Assembly: GCA_041487355.1 (NCBI GenBank)
Contig: JBGPND010000282.1
Location: 1-5,969, forward strand
Reading direction: 5' to 3'
From: JAMXLO01 sp041487355
GTDB taxonomy: Bacteria; Pseudomonadota; Alphaproteobacteria; Acetobacterales; Acetobacteraceae
DNA: 5,969 bases
This document shows, in pieces, positions 1 through 5,908 of the stretch; the stretch's first letter is position 1; every line of letters starts with the position of its first letter. The notes beneath the pieces are model-generated. The model was not told the origin of the DNA and did not search any database. It saw nothing but the letters and a program-made list of their open reading frames with translations. Position numbers and translations under genes: made by a program.

Positions 1-1
1 C

Positions 2-1042
2 AGCCTGCTCTACCTGGAGAAGCTGCGCCTGATCCATGCCGTGATCACCGCCGCGCTGATCGCCGGCGTGGTCGCCTGGGGCATCCTGCTGTGGCAGCAG
101 GGACAGGCCACGGTCGGCGACATCGTGCTGATCACCGCGCTCTCGTTCGGCATCCTGCACTCCACGCGCGATCTGGCCGTGGCGCTGGTCGAGCTGACCC
201 AGCACGTCGCCCGGCTGGAGGAAGCGATCGCCTCGCTGCTGACCGAGCATGAGCTGCCCGACCGGCCGGATGCCGCCGCGTTGCTGCCCGGCGCCGGGCA
301 GGTGATTTTCGAGCATGTCCGCTTCGCCTACCCCGGGCGCATGCCGGTGCTGCGCGAATTCGACCTGACCATCGAACCGGGCCAGCGTGTCGGCCTGGTG
401 GGCTATTCGGGCGCCGGCAAGTCCACCGTGCTGGCACTGCTGCAGCGCTTCTACGACGTCGAGCGCGGGCGCATCCTGATCGACGGACAGGACATTCGCG
501 ACGTGACGCAGGAGAGCCTGCGCGCCACGATGGCGATCGTGCCGCAGGACATCAGCCTGTTCCACCGCACCGTGCTCGAGAACATCCGTTACGCACGTCC
601 CGACGCGCCGGAGGAGCAGGAGCTGGCCGCCGCCGAAATGGCGCATTGCCGCGAGTTCATCGAGGCGCTGCCCGAAGGCTTCGCCACCATGGTGGGCGAG
701 CGTGGCGTGAAGCTCTCGGGCGGCCAGCGCCAGCGTCTGGCGATCGCCCGCGCCCTGCTGAAGGACGCGCCGATCCTGCTGCTGGACGAAGCCACCAGCG
801 CGCTGGACAGCGAGAGCGAACGGGCGATCCAGGATGCGCTCGACCGGTTGATGCAGGGACGCACGGTGATCGCCATCGCGCATCGCCTGTCGACGCTGAA
901 ACGCTTCGACCGCATCATCGTGATGGATCACGGCCGCATCATCGACGACGGCCCGCCCGATGTGCTGGCGGCGCGGCCTGGCCCCTATCGCGACCTGCTG
1001 CGCAAGCAGCAGTTGCTGGAACCCGTCCCGAAGGCGGCCTGA
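2..1042 (+). CDS. ABC exporter half-transporter (permease-ATPase fusion), 5'-truncated by window edge
   Basis: The reading frame is already open at the window edge, so the start lies upstream; 346 residues are visible. Residues about 1-70 are the end of the membrane domain, with a hydrophobic segment (about 14-33) and a second one after the typical 'ATVGDIV' turn. Residues about 100-335 form a complete ATPase domain. It has an aromatic A-loop (FAYPG), Walker A GYSGAGKST (134-142), Q-loop Q182, signature LSGGQ (238-242), Walker B ILLLDE (258-263, catalytic E263), D-loop SALD and switch histidine H294. The layout is that of type IV/MsbA-like exporters, which work as inner-membrane dimers and use ATP to move lipids, peptides or drugs outward. 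The substrate cannot be read from this fragment. The stop codon abuts the otsA start with no gap, which implies co-transcription and translational coupling. Family assignment is firm; specific role unknown. Confidence 0.93.
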   Translation, partial: SLLYLEKLRLIHAVITAALIAGVVAWGILLWQQGQATVGDIVLITALSFGILHSTRDLAVALVELTQHVARLEEAIASLLTEHELPDRPDAAALLPGAGQVIFEHVRFAYPGRMPVLREFDLTIEPGQRVGLVGYSGAGKSTVLALLQRFYDVERGRILIDGQDIRDVTQESLRATMAIVPQDISLFHRTVLENIRYARPDAPEEQELAAAEMAHCREFIEALPEGFATMVGERGVKLSGGQRQRLAIARALLKDAPILLLDEATSALDSESERAIQDALDRLMQGRTVIAIAHRLSTLKRFDRIIVMDHGRIIDDGPPDVLAARPGPYRDLLRKQQLLEPVPKAA

Positions 1043-2413
1043 GTGTCCCGTCTGGTCGTCGTCTCCAACCGGGTGGCGCCGATCACGGAAGGCGAACCGA
1101 CGGCCGGCGGCCTGGCAGCCGGTGTGCTCGACGCCCTGAAGCAGAAGGGCGGCATCTGGTTCGGCTGGAGCGGCGAGATCACCGACGATGTCGCCTCCGC
1201 GGCCAACGCCGAACGGACAGTGGGGCCGATCACGCTGTTCACCGTCGACCTGTCCCGCCGCGACTACGACGAGTTCTATCGTGGCTTCGCCAACGGAACG
1301 CTGTGGCCGACGCTGCACTACCAGGTCGGCCATGCGCATTTCGATTGGGCGGAGTTCGCCGGCTATCGCCGCGTGAACGAACTGTTCGCCCAGGCCCTCG
1401 CGAAGCTGCTGCATCCCGACGACCTGATCTGGGCGCACGACTACCATCTGCTGTGCCTGGCGGAGGCGTTGCGGGCGGCGGGGCTGCGCAATCGCATCGG
1501 GCTGTTCCTGCACACCCCGTTTCCCGCTCCCGCGGTGTTCATGACCGATCCGGCGCACGCCGAACTGATCCGCGCGATGTGTCACTTCGACCTGCTGGGA
1601 TTCCAGACCGAGGCCGACCGCAGTGCATTCGCCGACTACGTGCTGCGGGAGGCCGGCGGCGCCGCGCTGGATGCGGGGCGGCTAAGCGCCTTCGGCCGCA
1701 CGGTGAAGACCGGTGTCTATCCGATCGGCGTGCATGCCGACGAGGTGCGCGAGCAGGCGGAGGCAGCGGCCAATCGCCGTTATGCCGCGCGGCTGCGTGC
1801 CAGCCTGCTCGGGCGGCCGCTGATCCTCAGCGTCGACCGGCTGGACTATTCCAAGGGCCTGCGCCAGCGCTTCAGCGCCTTCGAGCGGTTTCTGCAACAG
1901 TACCCGCGGCACCACGGCCAGGTGGTGTTCATGCAGATCGCGCCGCCGTCGCGCGGCGATATCGAGACCTATCGCGAGATCCGCCGCGAGCTGGAGGCCG
2001 AGGCCGGACGGATCAACGGCCGCTTCGCCGAAGTGGACTGGATGCCGCTGCGCTACCTGAACCGCGGCTTCGCGCGCAACGCGCTGATGCCGCTGTATGC
2101 CGAGGCGCAGCTCGGCCTGGTGACGCCGCTGCGCGACGGGATGAACCTGGTGGCGAAGGAATACGTCGCCGCGCAGGATCCGGAGAATCCCGGCGTTCTC
2201 GTGCTGTCGCAGTTCGCCGGCGCGGCGCGCGAGTTGGATGCGGCGCTGATCGTCAACCCGTACGACGAGGCGGGGGTTGCCGCTGCCCTGGATCGCGGGC
2301 TGGCGATGGACCGCGACGAACGGCGCGAGCGCCACGCCGCGATGCTGCAGGTGATGCGCCGCAACAGCCTGGACGCCTGGCGCGACCGGTTCGAGGCGGA
2401 TTTGCGGGGGTGA
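1043..2413 (+). CDS. otsA: Alpha,alpha-trehalose-phosphate synthase (GT20)
   Basis: This 456-residue cytosolic glycosyltransferase of family GT20 joins UDP-glucose (or another NDP-glucose) to glucose-6-phosphate, giving trehalose-6-phosphate in the OtsAB osmoprotectant pathway. It is close to the usual bacterial OtsA length of about 470. It opens with MSRLVVVSNR, followed by the glycine loop AGGLAAG (21-27) and WFGWSG. Residues equivalent to the known OtsA site are present: R10, Y79, W88, D133 (in HDYHLL) and R304 for glucose-6-phosphate; R266 and K271 (DRLDYSKG) for the nucleotide diphosphate; D365 and E373 (PLRDGMNLVAKEY) for the sugar nucleotide. The GTG start at 1043 gives the canonical N-terminus and directly follows the exporter stop; AAGG near 1031 is a modest ribosome site, so coupling is likely. 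No otsB phosphatase lies in the window; it must be elsewhere or upstream. A glucosylglycerol-phosphate synthase is a less likely alternative. Confidence 0.95.
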   Translation: MSRLVVVSNRVAPITEGEPTAGGLAAGVLDALKQKGGIWFGWSGEITDDVASAANAERTVGPITLFTVDLSRRDYDEFYRGFANGTLWPTLHYQVGHAHFDWAEFAGYRRVNELFAQALAKLLHPDDLIWAHDYHLLCLAEALRAAGLRNRIGLFLHTPFPAPAVFMTDPAHAELIRAMCHFDLLGFQTEADRSAFADYVLREAGGAALDAGRLSAFGRTVKTGVYPIGVHADEVREQAEAAANRRYAARLRASLLGRPLILSVDRLDYSKGLRQRFSAFERFLQQYPRHHGQVVFMQIAPPSRGDIETYREIRRELEAEAGRINGRFAEVDWMPLRYLNRGFARNALMPLYAEAQLGLVTPLRDGMNLVAKEYVAAQDPENPGVLVLSQFAGAARELDAALIVNPYDEAGVAAALDRGLAMDRDERRERHAAMLQVMRRNSLDAWRDRFEADLRG

Positions 2414-2415
2414 CG

Positions 2416-2502
2416 ACCCCCACCCCAACCCTCCCCCGCTTCGCGGGAGAGGGGGCGCTGAACTCCCTCTCCCGCGAAGCGGGGGAGGGTTGGGGTGGGG
2501 GT
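2416..2502. repeat. Perfect 38-bp inverted repeat between otsA and the dioxygenase cluster
   Basis: The arms at 2416-2453 and 2465-2502 are exact reverse complements, separated by an 11-nt loop. The left arm begins 3 nt after the otsA stop codon. Each arm also holds a smaller palindrome (CCCGC-TTC-GCGGG), so the unit is nested. The arms are C-rich or G-rich with an 'accccaaccctccc' character, resembling dispersed palindromic repeats often seen between genes of GC-rich proteobacteria (from memory, unchecked). No T-run follows, so it is not a classic intrinsic terminator, though such a strong hairpin could still slow RNA polymerase, block 3'-to-5' decay of otsA mRNA, or form a cruciform. Confidence 0.9.
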
Positions 2503-2509
2503 GCCGGGA

Positions 2510-2540
2510 TTGGCAATCCGCTGGCACTGGCTCTTATACT
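2510..2540 (+). promoter_or_regulatory. Candidate sigma-70-type promoter for the dioxygenase cluster
   Basis: TTGGCA (2510-2515) resembles a -35 box and TATACT (2535-2540) is a good -10 box. The 19-nt spacer is longer than the preferred 17, so the -35 assignment is weak. The -10 lies 30 nt upstream of the first dioxygenase ATG, and AGGAG (2557-2561) follows as its ribosome site. The element sits just downstream of the long inverted repeat, which would insulate it from otsA transcription. No operator for a regulator is evident. Confidence 0.4.
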
Positions 2541-2570
2541 GACCGTGCCTTCAGGCAGGAGCGTCCGACA

Positions 2571-3476
2571 ATGAACATCAGCATCCGTCAGGTCCATCCG
2601 GTCTTCGTCGGCGAGGCGTCCGGCGTCGACATCTCGCAGCCACTCACCAAGGACCAGGTGGCTGCCATCGAGGCGGGCATGGACCGCTACGCCGTCCTGG
2701 CGTTCCGCAATCAGCCTCTGTCCGACGAACAGCAGCTCACGTTCAGCCGCAATTTCGGCGAGCTGGAGGTCACGCTGGCGGGCCAGATGGCCAAGCCCGA
2801 GGACCGCCGGCTCGGCGACAGGCTGGAGCTCGGCGACATCTCCAACCTCACCGCGCGGAACGAATTGCGCGCCCGCGACGACAGAAGCCGGATGTACGCG
2901 CTGGCCAACCGGCTGTGGCACTCCGACGCGTCGTTCCGCGCGGTCGGGGCAGGCTATACGCTGCTGCACGGGCGCGTCATTCCGGGCAACGGCGGCAATA
3001 CCGAATTCGCCGACATGCGTGCCGCGTATGACGCGCTGGACGATGCGACCAAGGCGGAGATCGAGGATCTGATCACCGAGCACTCGATCGTCTTCTCCCG
3101 CGAGCAGATCGGCTTTTCCGACTATGGCGAAGGCAACGCCGACAAGCTCCGCCCCGTGCGGCACCGGCTGGTGATCACCCACCCGGTGACCGGGCGCAAA
3201 TCACTGTATCTATCGTCGCATATCGGCGGCATCGTCGGCTGGCCGGTACCGGAAGCGCGCGCCTTCATCCGCGACCTGATGGAGCATGCGACGCAACCGC
3301 AATTCGTCTACGCGCATAAGTGGCGGGTGGACGATCTGGTGATGTGGGACAACCGGACCGTGCTGCACCGCGCGCGCCGCTTCGATGACCTGCGGGAAGT
3401 GCGCGACCTGCGCCGGACGTCGATCAAGGGCACCGGGCTGATGGTGGAGCAGGCACCGGCGCAAGCCGCGGAGTAG
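2571..3476 (+). CDS. TfdA-like Fe(II)/2-oxoglutarate-dependent dioxygenase, copy 1 (divergent)
   Basis: This 301-residue TauD/TfdA-family enzyme is a cytosolic oxygenase that couples 2-oxoglutarate decarboxylation to hydroxylation of a substrate; in TfdA itself this cleaves 2,4-dichlorophenoxyacetate. The ATG at 2571 is preferred over an upstream in-frame GTG at 2490, because AGGAG lies 9 nt before it and the protein then starts like its paralogues (MNISIRQVHPVFVGE). Visible motifs are H117-x-D119 (LWHSDASF), the GGNTEFADMRAAYDAL block (141-156, T144 in the cosubstrate site), and distal iron ligand H266 (DNRTVLHR). Arginines R278 and R282 then fall 12 and 16 residues after H266. Copies 2 and 3, like TauD, have them at +11 and +15, so this copy carries a one-residue insertion in that loop. 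It also has I202 where copies 2 and 3 have arginine, and lacks the palindromic N-terminal insertion. First gene of a likely three-gene unit. Family certain, substrate unknown. Confidence 0.93.
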   Translation: MNISIRQVHPVFVGEASGVDISQPLTKDQVAAIEAGMDRYAVLAFRNQPLSDEQQLTFSRNFGELEVTLAGQMAKPEDRRLGDRLELGDISNLTARNELRARDDRSRMYALANRLWHSDASFRAVGAGYTLLHGRVIPGNGGNTEFADMRAAYDALDDATKAEIEDLITEHSIVFSREQIGFSDYGEGNADKLRPVRHRLVITHPVTGRKSLYLSSHIGGIVGWPVPEARAFIRDLMEHATQPQFVYAHKWRVDDLVMWDNRTVLHRARRFDDLREVRDLRRTSIKGTGLMVEQAPAQAAE

Positions 3477-3481
3477 TCGCG

Positions 3482-4402
3482 ATGACGATCAGCACCTGCC
3501 CCCGGGCGCTTGACCCGGGGGTCCACCAGATCCATCCGGTGTTCGTCGGCGAGGTGTCCGGCGTGGACATCACGCGACCGATCGCGCGCGACGATGTCGC
3601 GGCGATCGAGGCGGGCATGGACCGCTACGCCGTCCTGGTGTTCCGCGACCAGCGCCTGACCGACGAGACGCAACTGGCGTTCACGCTGAATTTCGGCGAG
3701 CTGGAGCACACGCGCGGCAACGCCATCACCAAGCCGGAGGAGATGCGGCTCGATCCGGCGTTCGCCGATGTCTCGAACCTCGACAAGAACCACCGGCCGC
3801 TGGCGCGCGACAGCCGACGGCGGCTGTATGCGTTGGGCAATCGGCTGTGGCATTCCGACAGTTCGTTCCGCGCCATCCCGGCGACCTATTCGCTGCTGTC
3901 GGGACGCATCGTGGTGGACAAGGGCGGCGAGACCGAGTTCGCCGACCTGCGCGCCGCCTATGACGCGCTGGATGCGGCGACCAAGGCCGAGGTCGAGGAC
4001 CTGGTCTGCGAACACTCGCTGATGTATTCGCGCGAGCAGTTGGGCTTCACCGAATTCTCCACCGACGAGCGGGAGGCGATGCGGCCGGTGCGTCAGCGCC
4101 TGGTGCGCACGCATCCGGTCACCGGGCGGAAATCGCTGTATCTGGCTGCGCATATCGGAACCGTCGTCGGCTGGCCGGTGCCGGAGGCGCGCGCCTTCAT
4201 CCGCGACCTGATGGAACACGCCACGCAGCCACAGTTCGTCTACGCGCACAAATGGCGGCAATGGGACCTGGTCATGTGGGACAACCGTCAGGTCATGCAT
4301 CGCGTGCGCCGGTTCGACGACACCAAGGTGCGCGACATGCGCCGCACCACGGTAGGCGGCACGGTGATGACCGTCGAGCAGGAAGCGCGCGCCGCCGAAT
4401 GA
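3482..4402 (+). CDS. TfdA-like Fe(II)/2-oxoglutarate-dependent dioxygenase, copy 2
   Basis: This 306-residue paralogue is the closest match in the window to the alphaproteobacterial TfdA-alpha type, as remembered. The iron site is H124-x-D126 (LWHSDSSF) and H273 (DNRQVMHR); R284 (+11) and R288 (+15) are the expected 2-oxoglutarate and substrate carboxylate or sulfonate arginines. The GGETEFADLRAAYDAL and RTHPVTGRKSLYL blocks are intact. The ATG at 3482 lies 5 nt after the copy 1 stop, and a GGAG (3470-3473) inside the end of copy 1 serves as ribosome site, so translation is probably coupled. Residues 7-15 (PRALDPGVH) are absent from copy 1 and are encoded by a palindromic insertion. Probable reaction: oxidation of an aryloxyalkanoate-like or other small acidic compound. 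Actual substrate not determinable; a taurine-type sulfonate is a less likely alternative. Confidence 0.93.
   Translation: MTISTCPRALDPGVHQIHPVFVGEVSGVDITRPIARDDVAAIEAGMDRYAVLVFRDQRLTDETQLAFTLNFGELEHTRGNAITKPEEMRLDPAFADVSNLDKNHRPLARDSRRRLYALGNRLWHSDSSFRAIPATYSLLSGRIVVDKGGETEFADLRAAYDALDAATKAEVEDLVCEHSLMYSREQLGFTEFSTDEREAMRPVRQRLVRTHPVTGRKSLYLAAHIGTVVGWPVPEARAFIRDLMEHATQPQFVYAHKWRQWDLVMWDNRQVMHRVRRFDDTKVRDMRRTTVGGTVMTVEQEARAAE
3499..3521. repeat. Palindrome inside coding sequence of dioxygenase copy 2
   Basis: The 8-nt arms CCCCCGGG (3499-3506) and CCCGGGGG (3514-3521) are perfect reverse complements around the 7-nt loop CGCTTGA. The palindrome is embedded in frame and encodes most of residues 7-14 of copy 2. 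The same block, identical over 27 nt (3498-3524 here, 4438-4464 in copy 3), occurs at the matching place in copy 3 but is missing from copy 1. The core resembles GC-rich palindromes with a central CTTGA that are scattered between genes in many alphaproteobacteria (recalled, not searched). Confidence 0.85.
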
Positions 4403-4421
4403 CATCCGGGAGGATGACGCC

Positions 4422-5330
4422 GTGACCATCAGCATCCGCCCCCGGGCGCTTGACCCGGGGGTCCGCCAGTTCACGCAAGTGTTCGCCGGCGAAGTCTCCG
4501 GCGTGGACCTCACGCAGCAATTGTCGCGCGACGCAGTGGCGGCGATCGAGGCGGGCATGGACCGCTACGCCGTTCTGGTGTTCCACGATCAGCGCCTGAC
4601 CGACGATGCGCAGCGGACGTTCACGCGCAACTTCGGCACGCTGGAGGCCTCGCCCGGCGGCAACATCACCAAACTGCACGAACGCCGCCTGCCGCTGGAC
4701 ATGCAGGATGCGTCCAATCTCGACAAGGACCACAAGCCGTTCGCGCGCGATGACCGGCGGCGCATGTTCAACCTCGGCAACCGGCTGTGGCACTCCGACA
4801 GTTCGTATCGCGCGCTGCCGGCGAAGTATTCGCTGCTGTCCGGACGGATCGTGGTGGACCGAGGCGGTCATACGGAATTCGCCGACATGCGCGCCGCCTA
4901 CGATGCGCTGGACGATGCGACGAAGACCGAGATCGAAGACCTGGTCTGCGAACATTCACTGATCTTCTCGCGCGGTTCACTCGGCTTCACCGAGCTGTCC
5001 GCGGAGGAGCGGGCGATGTTCAACCCGGTGCGCCAGCGTTTGGTGCGCACGCATCCGGTGACCGGTCGGAAATCGCTGTTCCTGTCGTCGCACGGCGGCA
5101 CCATCATCGGCTGGCCGGTGCCGGAGGCGCGCGCCTTCCTGCGCGATCTGACGGAGCATGCGACACAGCCCGCGTTCGTCTACTCGCACAAATGGCGGCA
5201 ATGGGACCTGGTGATGTGGGACAACCGCCAGACCATGCACCGCGTCACACGTTTCGATGAGACGCAGGTGCGCGACATGCGCCGCACCACGGTTGCCGGC
5301 GATGCCATGACGGTGGCGCAGGCGGCGTAG
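4422..5330 (+). CDS. TfdA-like Fe(II)/2-oxoglutarate-dependent dioxygenase, copy 3
   Basis: This 302-residue third copy begins at GTG 4422, 19 nt after the copy 2 stop, with GGGAGGA (4408-4414) as a good ribosome site 7 nt upstream. The GTG start matches copy 2 residue for residue (MTIS...PRALDPGV). The iron ligands are H124 and D126 (LWHSDSSY) and H273 (DNRQTMHR), with R284 and R288 in the normal +11 and +15 positions. The GGHTEFADMRAAYDAL block and RTHPVTGRKSLFL are intact, so the enzyme should be active. It is nearer to copy 2 than to copy 1, sharing the palindromic insertion, the KWRQWDLVMWDNRQ segment and the VRDMRRTTV tail. Differences near the likely pocket (Y129 for F, G225 for I, T244 for M) could change substrate preference. 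It ends the dioxygenase unit; no transporter or regulator follows. Confidence 0.93.
   Translation: MTISIRPRALDPGVRQFTQVFAGEVSGVDLTQQLSRDAVAAIEAGMDRYAVLVFHDQRLTDDAQRTFTRNFGTLEASPGGNITKLHERRLPLDMQDASNLDKDHKPFARDDRRRMFNLGNRLWHSDSSYRALPAKYSLLSGRIVVDRGGHTEFADMRAAYDALDDATKTEIEDLVCEHSLIFSRGSLGFTELSAEERAMFNPVRQRLVRTHPVTGRKSLFLSSHGGTIIGWPVPEARAFLRDLTEHATQPAFVYSHKWRQWDLVMWDNRQTMHRVTRFDETQVRDMRRTTVAGDAMTVAQAA
4439..4461. repeat. Palindrome inside coding sequence of dioxygenase copy 3
   Basis: This is the same 8-nt arm, 7-nt loop palindrome as in copy 2, at the matching codons. Here it is bracketed by a direct repeat TCCGC (4435-4439 and 4462-4466, 27 nt apart), which could be a remnant target duplication from insertion. 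Compared with copy 1, the interval adds exactly nine codons after 'MTISIR', keeping the frame. Confidence 0.85.
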
Positions 5331-5337
5331 ACGTGCC

Positions 5338-5377
5338 ACCGGCCCTGGGTTCGTGCCGGTCGTTCGGGTAATTTTTT
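5338..5377 (+). terminator. Weak candidate terminator after the dioxygenase cluster
   Basis: ACCGGC (5338-5343) can pair with GCCGGT (5355-5360) around an 11-nt loop. A run of six T follows at 5372-5377, but 11 nt separate stem and T-run, which is poor for an intrinsic terminator. It lies 7 nt after the copy 3 stop codon, the right place for the end of the unit. The larger inverted repeat just downstream may be the more important transcription barrier. Confidence 0.25.
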
Positions 5378-5502
5378 ATCACGGAGGAACAGGGAGGAAC
5401 AGGGAGCAGCCACGGAGAAGGTTTTTTTGCACTTCGCGCGCAGCGCAGTTCTTAACCTTCTCCGTGGCTGCTCCCTGTTCCTCCCTGTTCCTCCGTGATA
5501 AA
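5375..5502. repeat. Perfect 49-bp inverted repeat with 30-nt loop
   Basis: The arms 5375-5423 and 5454-5502 are exact reverse complements over 49 nt; the loop is 5424-5453. Within each arm the 10-mer GGAACAGGGA (or its complement) is repeated in tandem, and 'cacggag' appears near both ends. The base composition is lower in GC than the surrounding genes. No T-run follows either arm, so classic termination is not shown. The whole stretch from 5331 to 5552 has no convincing gene. The repeat lies between the dioxygenase unit and the converging GxxExxY remnant, where it could end transcription from both sides or be part of the mobile unit that brought in the GxxExxY gene. Confidence 0.92.
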
Positions 5503-5552
5503 TATTGAACATAGCAATCCGCACAGACGGTCGTATTCGCGCACCGGACCCA

Positions 5553-5829
5553 TCACCGAACGAACCGCCGCAGTCCATCCTTCAGCGTGACGCAGTTGAA
5601 GTTCATCAGCAGGCCGATGCGACAACCGCTCAGTCGCAAGTACGTCAGCATCTGAGACTCGTGCAGCGGCACGATATGCTCCACCGACTTGATCTCCAAA
5701 ATAACCGTCTCGTCGACGATGACATCGGCACGATATCCGCAATCCATCCGAAGGCCGTCGTAGATGAGAGGCAACGCCACCTGCCGCGCGACAAGCAATC
5801 CGTCACGGACAAGTTCGTACCCCAGGCAC
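5553..5829 (-). pseudogene. GxxExxY-family protein, 3' remnant cut by an insertion sequence
   Basis: On the minus strand an open frame runs from the insertion-sequence edge to a TGA at 5553-5555. It begins CLGYELVRDGLLVARQVAL and continues through CGYRADVIVDE, ILEIKSVE, LLTYLRLSGCRIGLL, MNF and LKDGLRRFVR. This matches the C-terminal two-thirds of the short (about 130 residue) GxxExxY family, related to PD-(D/E)XK nucleases; the D of RAD and the E-I-K of LEIKS are the nuclease-like core residues. The family's N-terminal helix with the GxxExxY motif is missing: homology stops at the codon next to the TG that opens the IS3-type end. A TTG at 5798 could in principle start a shortened protein, but it lacks the N-terminal third. 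Biological role of the family is unknown. The rest of the gene should lie beyond the insertion sequence. Confidence 0.8.
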
Positions 5830-5872
5830 TGAGGTGGCCCCCGAAAACTGGACAGGTGGCTAAGAGAGACTC

Positions 5873-5905
5873 TCGCCCCTAGAACGGCCGGTAGGCCAGG
5901 GGCGA
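5873..5905 (+). promoter_or_regulatory. Stem-loop covering the orfA ribosome binding site
   Basis: TCGCCCCT (5873-5880) pairs perfectly with AGGGGCGA (5898-5905), and inside it GGCC (5886-5889) pairs with GGCC (5894-5897) around loop GGTA, leaving a 5-nt bulge AGAAC. The 3' arm contains the AGGGG Shine-Dalgarno sequence of orfA (ATG at 5909). Any transcript that includes both arms would hide the ribosome site. Several insertion sequences (IS10, IS50) use such a structure to stop readthrough transcription from outside genes making transposase; that role is inferred here. Confidence 0.55.
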
Positions 5906-5908
5906 CAG

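Noticed and set aside
2522..2536. Possible sigma-54 promoter (TGGCAC at 2522)
   Set aside because: The -12 GC dinucleotide is absent at the required spacing; the sequence there is TA, part of a better sigma-70 -10 box.
646..2574. A 642-codon plus-strand open frame spanning exporter and otsA
   Set aside because: It overlaps two clear genes out of frame and its translation is low-complexity Arg/Ala/Pro, typical of a shadow frame in high-GC DNA.
4414..4425. Three-codon mini-ORF (ATG 4414 to TGA 4423-4425) overlapping the copy 3 GTG
   Set aside because: The ribosome site is directly against this ATG, too close for initiation, while its spacing suits GTG 4422.
3308..4558. A 416-codon minus-strand open frame across dioxygenase copies 1 to 3
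   Set aside because: Antisense shadow of three well-supported genes; no recognisable domain and repeated only because the genes beneath are paralogues.
2416..5502. The inverted repeats considered as a CRISPR array or composite transposon ends
   Set aside because: There are only single hairpins, unrelated to each other, with no regular repeat-spacer pattern and no transposase between them.
5505..5882. Plus-strand 125-codon frame opposite the GxxExxY remnant
   Set aside because: The minus strand shows clear family homology, while this frame crosses the insertion-sequence boundary and resembles nothing known.
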